A DNA stretch of 64,000 nucleotides from JAEYXS01 sp943367715 (GTDB taxonomy: Bacteria > Verrucomicrobiota > Verrucomicrobiia > Limisphaerales > JAEYXS01), in the NCBI GenBank assembly GCA_943367715.1, contig CALRJY020000009.1:62001-126000 (forward strand), written 5' to 3'. Shown in pieces: positions 1 through 6,792 of this stretch. The position numbers and the translations under genes were made by a program. Under the pieces are notes generated by a model, which had not been told where the DNA came from, did not search any database, and saw only the letters and a list, made by a program, of their open reading frames with translations. The first letter of the stretch is position 1. Every line of letters starts with the position of its first letter.

Positions 1-152
1 TGGAGAAAATTTAGAGATTTTTGACTTTTCGTCAATTGAGTTCTGCATGTTATGTCTTGCGAACTCATGCTGCTCGCTGGTAAGGCTTTCGAGTGCCAAA
101 ATAACAGCGATGCTGCGCTGTTGGTTTTTAGAGGTTCAAGATACGCCTTGCT

Positions 153-1388
153 ATGAAAGCTACAATTCTCGATTACAGGGATGAAGGGGAGAGTACGTGT
201 TATCTATGTAAGCTCAGCTTGGAAGAGTATATTCAAAGTCTTGATGACACATATCAGGATTACGAGATTCAGCGAGGGATCGTTTCAAATGTCTATCTTG
301 ATACGTTGGTGGAAACAGTGTTGGGTCGCAGGCATATTCCTCCTATCGTATTGGTTGCGGAGAATGGGCATTGTAGCCGAAGAGAACAAGATTTACGGGT
401 TGATAAATTCAAGATTCTTGATGGCCTGCAACGCACTTTTCGACTTCAAGCAATTCGAAAAACGATAACGTTCTGCTGTGAAAATTTGGATAGACAAGAA
501 AATTATTTGGAGTGGTCAAAGTTCAAGTTTTCTCGGAATTTTTCAAATTCATTACGCGAGATTAACTCAAATACAGATGTTCTGCGTGCTGTGGCTTCAG
601 TTTTTATGGAGAAGGGTGAGGCCGAATTGCTTAAGTCATACTCACAGAACGGGCAATGGTTTGAAATTTGGAAAGGTCTTTCCCCTGATGCTCAGGTGAA
701 GAAAATGTTGACGCTTAATGCGGGGCATAAGGCGGTGAAAACACGTCATCAATTGGAATTGCTATTTCTGAATATTCTACCGGTTCTCCGTGAAGGTGAA
801 GGTAAAGACTTTACCATTGTGAGAGAGCGCGAAACAAGCGCCACCCGTTTTAGCAAAGATCGCGAACCTGGGCATTTTCATTTTGCGCATATTATTGCAG
901 GAATGCTTTCACTTTATGAAGGCAAAGCAGTTGGCACCTCAACCGATGTGATTCAAGACATCCAGGAAAGTGATGTCGGAATTGAGAAGTATGCCAAATT
1001 TACAACGCCTGATTTCTTGAAGTCCGTTGTCACGTTTTTAGTTGGATTGGATAAACAGCTTTCGGAGCAGTATGGAGGTAATGGTATTCTGTTCATGGGG
1101 CGAGAAGTTTCATTGTCAGGATTATTTGGTGGAATTGGTGCGGTGTCCGAAAATTGTGACAGAAGCCGTCTTGATGAGATGCGGCGGTTTCTTCAAATAG
1201 CTAAAACCAATAGAGGTGTTTTAAACCTGGAGCAATTCGAGCAGGTGCGAAACAGCGTGGATTTAAGTAAGGTTAATATCGGCAATGTCAATCGAAAGGC
1301 CGTCTATTCTGCAGTCTCTGACTTATTAACCGCCAAAAATCCTACAAGAGTTGATTGGCGTAACTATTTTAGGACTGCGGGTGTATGA
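153..1388 (+). CDS. DGQR/ParB-like domain protein of a putative two-gene defence operon
   Basis: 411 residues. The N-terminal third ends in a DGLQRTFRL motif (residues 90-98), which resembles the DGQ(H)R signature of DUF262/ParB/DndB-like proteins. Residues 188-202 (LNAGHKAVKTRHQLE) resemble the second conserved block of that fold. In those families the domain binds or cuts DNA, or senses nucleotides; the role here is inferred only. The stop codon overlaps the start of the next gene in an ATGA, so the two are translationally coupled. Base composition is visibly AT-richer than the downstream chromosome, suggesting transfer. A GAGG lies about 18 nt before the ATG, so the ribosome binding site is weak. 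The operon could have more genes upstream, outside the window. Confidence 0.6.
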   Translation: MKATILDYRDEGESTCYLCKLSLEEYIQSLDDTYQDYEIQRGIVSNVYLDTLVETVLGRRHIPPIVLVAENGHCSRREQDLRVDKFKILDGLQRTFRLQAIRKTITFCCENLDRQENYLEWSKFKFSRNFSNSLREINSNTDVLRAVASVFMEKGEAELLKSYSQNGQWFEIWKGLSPDAQVKKMLTLNAGHKAVKTRHQLELLFLNILPVLREGEGKDFTIVRERETSATRFSKDREPGHFHFAHIIAGMLSLYEGKAVGTSTDVIQDIQESDVGIEKYAKFTTPDFLKSVVTFLVGLDKQLSEQYGGNGILFMGREVSLSGLFGGIGAVSENCDRSRLDEMRRFLQIAKTNRGVLNLEQFEQVRNSVDLSKVNIGNVNRKAVYSAVSDLLTAKNPTRVDWRNYFRTAGV

Positions 1389-2713
1389 AAAAATACGAAA
1401 TTCTCTACGATTGGCCAATTGCGCAGATTGAATATCTGGCCAGTTCAGGGGTCACTGAAACTTATGCAAGTGCTTTGCATGGTGAGAATCAGGATCGCTT
1501 TATTAGTCTTGTTGAGCAGTTGCGAGGGTTTGGTGCTGACTTGTATAGTGCGAAGTCGAGGCGAGAACACACTGTGGGATGGGGCGATATCGCTGTATGT
1601 TTGGATGAGTTCGAGCAGCATTTTGGCAACTTTCCAGATGCGAAGTTCTTGAAGTTTCGCATATTTGTACTGTTGTCCAGTAAGCTCTCGCAAATTGCTC
1701 CTGTCCTAGATACTGCAGATATTGCCGCAGATGCTTTTGAGTTTCGTGAACTGACTCAGCAGCTACCTTTGCATTGGTTTTGTTACGAGAATTCACAATC
1801 TTTCCTTGATTCAACCGCTGTATTTTCTTGCAGCAGTTATTTGGAGACAGCGAGTCAGGTGATTCGGGCTAATCTCTCACCCCAATTTATTTTCCATTTT
1901 TTAGGTGCCCTTCAGTCGCTTGCGACACTGCCAGCGGGACATGTTGCTTTAGTTAAGAAAACCATTCCTCAAATCGATTCAGCTGCCGTCGAATCATTTG
2001 TTCGGATGCTGGTAATAGCAGATGGGAAATCGGTGCATTCAGCGAAACGTTATTCTGCAGTTCCTCAGGTAGTGAATCGTGACGCCATTCGTGTAGGTAA
2101 TGTTTATCAGCAGTGGCAAGAAGTTCTTGACGTCCTCAGTGAATACAACAGTCGCGACGAGATTCTTGTCAAATACCTAACTATTTATCATGTCGTAGAA
2201 AACTTCATGTTTAAGCTTCCTATTGTGGATCTCGAACAGAGGCGGAACGGTAGGATGTTTTCGATTAGAGATTTTCAAACGCTTTACGACAATACCAAAT
2301 CTAAAGAGGGGGAGGCTTTGAAGAAGCTTTTCTCAACGGTTTTTCCTATATCGGCAAATAGCACTCAGACCTTTAAGCAGCGGGTTCAAGATCGATGGGT
2401 CCGATTGGCTCCTGGGGTTTCTGAAGCAGACATCAATACTGCACTTAGTGATTTGGGATTGCCCCTCACATTTAGGGGTTTTAGGAATGATATCGCCACC
2501 CATTTTTCAAAGCTGGTTTATGTAATTCGCAATGCCATTGTGCACAATAAGGCGACTGAGTTTCACTTGACATATGTGTCTTTGGATTCTGCCAAGTGTG
2601 CTCTTATCGAGTTGTTCCTAATACCATCGCTGGAGGAGATTTGTTTTTTCCTGATTGGAAGTCCTAATGCCCATTTGTGGTATCGAAATAGGGAACTACT
2701 TCTTCATCCATAG
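1385..2713 (+). CDS. HEPN-motif protein, partner of the DGQR protein
   Basis: 442 residues, overlapping the preceding gene by 4 nt. The C-terminal part contains YVIRNAIVHNK; R382-N-A-I-V-H387 fits the R-polar-x3-H catalytic motif of HEPN ribonucleases, in a helical context typical of ApeA-like HEPN domains. The N-terminal 300 residues are not recognised. HEPN proteins are common effectors in toxin-antitoxin, abortive-infection and CRISPR systems, so an RNA-cleaving effector is a reasonable inference. Composition is AT-rich like its partner. No membrane segment or signal peptide is evident. A cellular function without RNase activity cannot be excluded. Confidence 0.6.
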   Translation: MKKYEILYDWPIAQIEYLASSGVTETYASALHGENQDRFISLVEQLRGFGADLYSAKSRREHTVGWGDIAVCLDEFEQHFGNFPDAKFLKFRIFVLLSSKLSQIAPVLDTADIAADAFEFRELTQQLPLHWFCYENSQSFLDSTAVFSCSSYLETASQVIRANLSPQFIFHFLGALQSLATLPAGHVALVKKTIPQIDSAAVESFVRMLVIADGKSVHSAKRYSAVPQVVNRDAIRVGNVYQQWQEVLDVLSEYNSRDEILVKYLTIYHVVENFMFKLPIVDLEQRRNGRMFSIRDFQTLYDNTKSKEGEALKKLFSTVFPISANSTQTFKQRVQDRWVRLAPGVSEADINTALSDLGLPLTFRGFRNDIATHFSKLVYVIRNAIVHNKATEFHLTYVSLDSAKCALIELFLIPSLEEICFFLIGSPNAHLWYRNRELLLHP

Positions 2714-2752
2714 AGGCTGGAAATGGAAGACGCTTGTGATTGAGTGCTCTAA

Positions 2753-3556
2753 TCACTTCCAAAAATGAATTCTGTGCTGTGTCAGGAATTCTTGATTTGG
2801 AGCAATTGTTTCAGCGGGCAAATTGATGCGCTTGCCTTCAAAGGCGGTGAAGCTTTCTTTCAGCACGGCATTGCCGCATTCCGTTTTCAGACTCTTGCCG
2901 ATTACCAGCCGGTAGTCCTCGTCGAAGGTGATGAGATGGCGGTCAAAGGCGACATCGTGAATGCGTGACAGGCAGAGGCCGTTGGCGGGGTTCAAGCGTT
3001 CAGCGAGATTTTCGGACCATGGGACGATGTGGCTGGCGACGAGCATCGACCGAATCGGGATGCCGGAGACACAGCAGCGGTTGTTGAAGGCGTTCAGGAT
3101 AACTTGACGGAAATAGTCTTGGCCTCGGCGCACTTGGACTTCAGCGGTTACGGTGGTTTCGCCAACGGGCAGCTTGGGAATGGTTCTCCGGGCGACTTTG
3201 ACACCTTTGTCTTTGATGACTTCGACTTCATCGGCCTCGTTGGCTGAGAAAAGCTTGTGGAACAGTTCTTCACTGACGGGAATCACCGTGGTAGGAGTTT
3301 GCAGGAATTCTTTCCAAAGCTCGCGGTCCAGATCGCTCGCGCCCGGCAAGCCCTTGCGGCCTGAAGCGGTGACGATGGGATCGAGTGAAGCGAAGTTGCA
3401 AAGCTTCATCGCGACGCTGCCCGCTGTGCGACCCATCTGCTTCGCGAGATCAATGATGACTGGGTTTTTCTCGTGAAGCTGTCCGAAGGACAGCTTGCGA
3501 TACACATTCAGAGCGATGAGAAGCTCTTCCTTGGTCCAACGTTTTCCTGCGGCCAT
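2753..3556 (-). CDS. HNH endonuclease (HNH_2-like)
   Basis: 267 residues. The C-terminal domain shows C162, ASHIVPW (H176), NPANGLCL (N192) and H200-D, which is the ββα-metal HNH layout of restriction-like HNH_2 nucleases. The N-terminal 60 residues (WTKEELLIALNVYRKLSFGQ, then a GRTAGSVAMKL segment) look like a helical DNA-binding domain often joined to this nuclease. It points towards the HEPN operon and ends 39 nt after it, so the genes are convergent. It probably acts as a stand-alone restriction or defence nuclease; no cognate methylase lies next to it. Confidence 0.8.
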   Translation of the reverse strand: MAAGKRWTKEELLIALNVYRKLSFGQLHEKNPVIIDLAKQMGRTAGSVAMKLCNFASLDPIVTASGRKGLPGASDLDRELWKEFLQTPTTVIPVSEELFHKLFSANEADEVEVIKDKGVKVARRTIPKLPVGETTVTAEVQVRRGQDYFRQVILNAFNNRCCVSGIPIRSMLVASHIVPWSENLAERLNPANGLCLSRIHDVAFDRHLITFDEDYRLVIGKSLKTECGNAVLKESFTAFEGKRINLPAETIAPNQEFLTQHRIHFWK

Positions 3557-3602
3557 GATGAAAGAGTAAACGGTTGGCCTTGGTTTGCGAAGCGAAAGAA
3601 TT

Positions 3603-3878
3603 TTAAGTTTCGGTTTCTACAATCCGGTAGTCGCTTGGATCGTTCTCCATGTCCATGTTGCCGGCTGCCACGGCTTTTTTGACATCAGCTAAGAATTCGT
3701 CGATGGCAGTTTGGGCCTCGGTACGGCTGTGAAAGCGTAGGGGTTTCCATTCTGTGTCATCCGCTTCGCCTTCTTCCCAGCCTGCATCGTCCCAGCCGTA
3801 AGAGAATCGCATCTCAACCTTGTAGAGCATGAGGAGATTTGAACCTGGAATGCACGCATGTGAAAGCGTCTTTTTCAC
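3603..3878 (-). CDS. small acidic hypothetical protein
   Basis: 91 residues from the most upstream start; internal ATGs at 3830 and 3812 would give a body starting near MLYKVEMRF or MRFSYGWDD. The protein is rich in acidic residues, with a central segment (FHSRTEAQTAIDEFLADVKK) of the type seen in small phage-like or accessory proteins. The same layout (a short beta region, a 'segment-EAQ/EAE' helix, an acidic DD/DP turn and a final beta strand) appears in the divergent neighbour at 3920. Function unknown. Confidence 0.55.
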   Translation of the reverse strand: MKKTLSHACIPGSNLLMLYKVEMRFSYGWDDAGWEEGEADDTEWKPLRFHSRTEAQTAIDEFLADVKKAVAAGNMDMENDPSDYRIVETET

Positions 3879-3919
3879 TTGCCAGTTTTCTTCAACCTGG
3901 CCAGGTACATCTGCCGTAT

Positions 3920-4207
3920 ATGGGTGATGACATTTCTCAAGCGCGGCAAGGGTTCGCGATCTTCATCAATACTCTCTGCGAAGGTGAGGTGACGCTTTGG
4001 CGGGATGGGGAGGGGATGCCGTGTTTCTTTGAGACGAGCAAGGAGGCGGAAGAAACTATCATTGAGGATTTGATGACACGACTGCAGGAGTGTTTGGAGG
4101 GCGAGCGCGAATTTGATGATGCGATCACGGTGGAGGAATACATCCTGCCGGTGGAGCGGTTGGCGGATGGTTCGTTGCGGGATGAATGGGGGAGGGTGCA
4201 TCGGTGA
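3920..4207 (+). CDS. small acidic hypothetical protein, similar in layout to its neighbour
   Basis: 95 residues from ATG 3920 (MGDDISQARQGFAIFINT). A longer form from 3839 is possible but would overlap the divergent gene. It contains MPCFFETSKEAEETIIEDL followed by EGEREFDDAITVEEYI, an acidic alpha/beta arrangement parallel to the 91-residue protein on the other strand. There is no enzymatic motif. Small proteins of this form recur in accessory regions of proteobacteria and related bacteria; the role is unknown. Confidence 0.5.
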   Translation: MGDDISQARQGFAIFINTLCEGEVTLWRDGEGMPCFFETSKEAEETIIEDLMTRLQECLEGEREFDDAITVEEYILPVERLADGSLRDEWGRVHR

Positions 4208-4215
4208 TTACAGAT

Positions 4216-4312
4216 GAGACGGGCTTTCAGCCCTTGTTGTTATGGGGGCAGTTACCTAGGCCGTTGGCCTAGGCTGGTATGAGGCCGGGCCTTTGGCCCT
4301 CTCGGGATGGTG
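4216..4312. repeat. three-hairpin palindromic repeat
   Basis: Three short palindromes lie in a row: GGGCTTTCAGCCC (4221-4233), CCTAGGCCGTTGGCCTAGG (4255-4273) and GGGCCTTTGGCCC (4287-4299). The block sits between a small hypothetical gene and vsr. It looks like a dispersed REP/BIME-type element, but no second copy was found in the window. Confidence 0.6.
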
Positions 4313-4365
4313 GCGAAATCTTGATAGGCTGGCTTGGGGTGGGTGGTGCGGTTATCTTAATCGGT

Positions 4366-4911
4366 ATGGCTGACATTTTCTCTAAGGCGAAGCGGAGTGA
4401 GGTGATGTCGCGGATACGGTCGCGGGGGAATAAGGATACGGAGGGGGCGATGGTGTTGTTGCTGCGGGCGGCGGGGATCACGGGGTGGAGAAGACACGTG
4501 GAGGTGCGCATTAGGAAAACATCGAACACCGGTTGCACCGGTTGGCCAAAAATTCCAACGTCGAACATGGAGAGAAAGAAAAGAAAGGTGAGCAAGGTTC
4601 GCGCTGCGACGGTTTCGGCTCGGCCTTTTAGGGTGCGGCCGGATTTTGTTTGGCGGAGGGAGAGGGTGGCGGTGTTTGTGGATGGGTGTTTCTGGCACGG
4701 GTGTCCGTGGCATGGGACGAAGCCGGCGTCTAACAAATCTTTCTGGCAGGAGAAGCTGGCGCGGAATCGGGAGCGGGATCGGCTGGTGTCGCGGACGTTG
4801 CGGAAGGCGGGGTGGCGGGTGGTGCGGATCTGGGAGCATGCGTTGCCAAAGGCGGCGAGGGATGCGGGGGAGATGGAGAGGTTGTTGGGACGGATCAGGT
4901 TGGCCCGCTAA
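4366..4911 (+). CDS. vsr: very short patch repair (Vsr)-type endonuclease with an in-frame repeat insertion
   Basis: 181 residues from ATG 4366 (MADIFSKAKRSEVMSRIRSR), a classical Vsr N-terminus. The nuclease core RPDFVW (D93), FVDGCFWHGCPWHG (H111, H116) and the C-terminal AGWRVVRIWEH are present. In E. coli, Vsr nicks next to T:G mismatches arising from deaminated 5-methylcytosine. Between GWRRH (residue 44) and RPDFV (residue 91) the family normally has only a few residues. Here there are about 40 extra, lysine/arginine-rich and encoded by a dispersed repeat (see repeat at 4513). No cytosine methyltransferase lies in the window. Whether the longer protein is active is unknown. Confidence 0.8.
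   Translation: MADIFSKAKRSEVMSRIRSRGNKDTEGAMVLLLRAAGITGWRRHVEVRIRKTSNTGCTGWPKIPTSNMERKKRKVSKVRAATVSARPFRVRPDFVWRRERVAVFVDGCFWHGCPWHGTKPASNKSFWQEKLARNRERDRLVSRTLRKAGWRVVRIWEHALPKAARDAGEMERLLGRIRLAR
4513..4587 (+). repeat. dispersed 'AACATCGAACAC' repeat inside vsr
   Basis: This stretch begins GGAAAACATCGAACACCGG and continues through a TTGGCCAA core to a second TCGAACATGG. It matches the intergenic copy at 5910-5969 (AACATCGAACACTGG, then GTGGCCAA, then AACATCGAAAGGGG). It also matches, more loosely, the copy at 38519-38571. It is read through in frame within vsr without a stop codon. Confidence 0.7.
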
Positions 4912-5542
4912 ATACGCGAAAAGACGGCAAAAAGGGAACATCTCTGATTGGAATTTATTGGGAGGGAAATGTCGCTGTGGGATAAGCAGTGTCGCTGTGG
5001 GATAACGAATGGCAGTTGTTTTATGGGGTGGGTGTAGGAGATTTAGCGTGCTGGCAGCTCGCTGCTGGTAAAGGACGGGTGAGACGGTGGTTGGCGCTCA
5101 ATCGGAGCGGTAGGCAGCCACCGGGGAAATCCCAAGTCATCAACACATGATGGTGCATTGTGTTTACGTGCATAGTTGTGTGCCTGCGTTGGCGGGGAGG
5201 TGACAGTCCTTATGGAATCAGCCGAAGGCCGAGGGTCGGCTTCCCTATATGGGAAGGGACTCGTGGGCTTTGGCGGTGGTGGGGTGTTGGTTATCACGAT
5301 CCCCTACCATGTCTCAGGATCTGTGAAGTGTGTCGGGCGTATGGATCAGGGTCCGTAAGCCGGAGGGGGAACGGGACGTCGGTCAGTCTAGGATAGATGT
5401 GACCGGGGAATCTTTAGTAGCCACTGCGGAACCGGCCTGGCCTTGGACTGCGGCCAAAGTTTGGCCTCCCTATGAGGAGGAGGCTGAATCAGATACATTC
5501 ACAGGGGTCGGATGGTTTCATTGTTCTTTGAAATAGTTCCTG
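4912..5542. other. gene-free stretch with a possible structured RNA
   Basis: No ORF here looks like a protein; those present are short and of skewed composition. 4971-4985 and 4991-5005 are two copies of GTCGCTGTGGGATAA with a 20-nt period. From about 5041 to 5520 the + strand is purine-rich with many complementary GC-rich segments (for example GGGTCGGCTTCCC near 5231-5243 and GGCCTCCCTATGAGGAGG near 5463-5480), which could be a folded non-coding RNA or a degraded ribozyme or intron. It did not match RNase P, tmRNA, SRP or 6S signatures that I know. Confidence 0.35.
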
Positions 5543-5705
5543 AGACTGGCTGAAAAGATCTCTTGAGTCGGCTACTGGTCTGAATTGGCCAGGGTGTCGT
5601 TGTGGCTCGGTCACGTATCTTTTATTTGATACGCGCCCTCGCCACGTCTAGCCCTGACCAATTTATCCTGCGCAGTCGTCCTCAACCCATCTTTCCAGAC
5701 AGTCT
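5543..5705. repeat. 163-bp long imperfect palindrome, family copy 1
   Basis: The outer arms 5543-5559 and 5689-5705 are reverse complements at 15 of 17 positions. Inner arms 5582-5594 and 5652-5663 pair with one mismatch. The centre holds GGCTCGGTCAC (5604-5614) and CCCTCGCCACGTCTAGCC. The same centre and architecture occur at 14961-15125, so this is a dispersed element of nearly fixed length. Confidence 0.85.
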
Positions 5706-5909
5706 CCCTTTGTTGTAATGACGGAGGTTTTGAAGTAGCTGGCGAGGGTTTGGTCCGGTGAGGGTGGACTGGTTGCTACAGTACCGCAGGACAGGAGGCA
5801 ATCGCGGAGGAAACATAAAACGGATCAGACAGGAAGGCGCGCTTCAAGGGAGTGATAGCATCACGGGCCTGTATGGGAAATAGGTCTTATGGGACCGATG
5901 GGACGAATG

Positions 5910-5969
5910 GGAAACATCGAACACTGGTTGCACCAGTGGCCAATGCGCCCAACATCGAAAGGGGAAAAG
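5910..5969 (+). repeat. dispersed 'AACATCGAACAC' repeat, intergenic copy
   Basis: Contains AACATCGAACACTGG, a GTGGCCAA core and a terminal AACATCGAAAGGGG, matching the block inside vsr at 4513 and the block at 38519. It is preceded by short ATGGGA-rich repeats (5870-5910). Confidence 0.7.
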
Positions 5970-5974
5970 GAGTA

Positions 5975-6059
5975 GACACGAATTCCACTAATTTCCACTA
6001 ATTGGGAAAAAGGTTTATTCGGTGGTTTTTAATTCGTGTGAATCCGTGAAATTCGTGTC
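5975..6059. repeat. 'GACACGAATT' palindromic repeat, copy 1
   Basis: An imperfect inverted repeat bounded by GACACGAATT and AATTCGTGTC, lying just after the 3' end of the esterase gene. A related copy lies before the gene at 6714-6784. Confidence 0.7.
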
Positions 6060-6070
6060 GCTTCGTTTGC

Positions 6071-6694
6071 TTACTTGCCGAAGCCTTTGATGAGGAAATC
6101 GCGGATGAGGGGGAGTTCGCCTTCGGGGAGGATGGTGTGGTCTTTGGGGAATTCGGCCCATTGGGCTTGGAGGCCGGCGCGTTGGAGGGTGTCCAGGTGG
6201 GCGCGGGTGCGGGCGAGAGGGAGGAGGGAATCGTGGGTGCCGTGGGTGATGAGGAATTGCTGATCTTTCGCGACGAGGGACATTTCCTGGGCGAGGAGTT
6301 CGGCGTCGTTCACGTAGCCGCTGATGCCGACGAGGGGGCCGAGGCGGTGAGGATAACGGCAGCCGGTCTCGATGGTCATGAGGCAGCCTTGGGAGAAGCC
6401 GAACAGGCCGGTTTGGTCGCTGGGGTAGCCGGCATCGCGCAAGGAGTCGAGGAGGGCGGCGAGGAGTTTGTAGCTGTGGCCGACGCCGACGCGTTCTTCA
6501 CCGGTGAAGTCATACCAGGAGTAGCCGCCGTAGTAGGAATCGGGGGCGTTGACGAGGAGGTAGTTCAGCCAGGGGAGGCGGAGTGCGCCGGGGAGCCAGC
6601 GGTAGCCTTCCATGCTGTCGCCCAGGCCGTGGAGGACGACGAGGAGTTTCTGGGAATCCTTTTCAACTGCGGGGATGAGATCGGTCTCGAGCAT
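6071..6694 (-). CDS. alpha/beta-hydrolase, carboxylesterase/phospholipase family
   Basis: 207 residues from ATG 6694 (MLETDLIPAVEKD); the longer form from a GTG at 6727 starts inside a repeat and is less likely. VVLHGLGDS gives the oxyanion-loop HG motif, GFSQGCLM holds the nucleophile serine (GxSxG), and HGTHDSLLP supplies the acid residue. A histidine near FPKDHTIL completes a plausible triad. The family hydrolyses short acyl esters in the cytoplasm. The gene stands alone between two copies of the GACACGAATT repeat, upstream of (in reading order after) dnaG. Confidence 0.85.
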   Translation of the reverse strand: MLETDLIPAVEKDSQKLLVVLHGLGDSMEGYRWLPGALRLPWLNYLLVNAPDSYYGGYSWYDFTGEERVGVGHSYKLLAALLDSLRDAGYPSDQTGLFGFSQGCLMTIETGCRYPHRLGPLVGISGYVNDAELLAQEMSLVAKDQQFLITHGTHDSLLPLARTRAHLDTLQRAGLQAQWAEFPKDHTILPEGELPLIRDFLIKGFGK

Positions 6695-6713
6695 AAAGAG
6701 AGGGTAAGGGGAA

Positions 6714-6784
6714 GACACGAATTGCACAAATTAACACTAATTACTGAACTGGTTTTGATTCGTGAAAATTCGTGAGGTTCGTGC
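6714..6784. repeat. 'GACACGAATT' palindromic repeat, copy 2
   Basis: Starts GACACGAATTGCACAAATT and ends in ATTCGTGAGGTTCGTGCC. It has the same arrangement as 5975-6059 and lies between the esterase start and the 3' end of dnaG. Confidence 0.65.
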
Positions 6785-6792
6785 CGATTTAT

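Noticed and set aside
2753..3556. HNH gene as an IscB-type RNA-guided nuclease, with 4912-5542 as its guide RNA
   Set aside because: The protein has only an HNH_2 domain with a short helical N-terminus; no RuvC or PLMP motif is seen, and the stretch lies more than 1 kb away on the other side of vsr.
5041..5540. Group II intron
   Set aside because: No reverse transcriptase ORF and no recognisable domain V sequence; kept only as an unexplained structured stretch.
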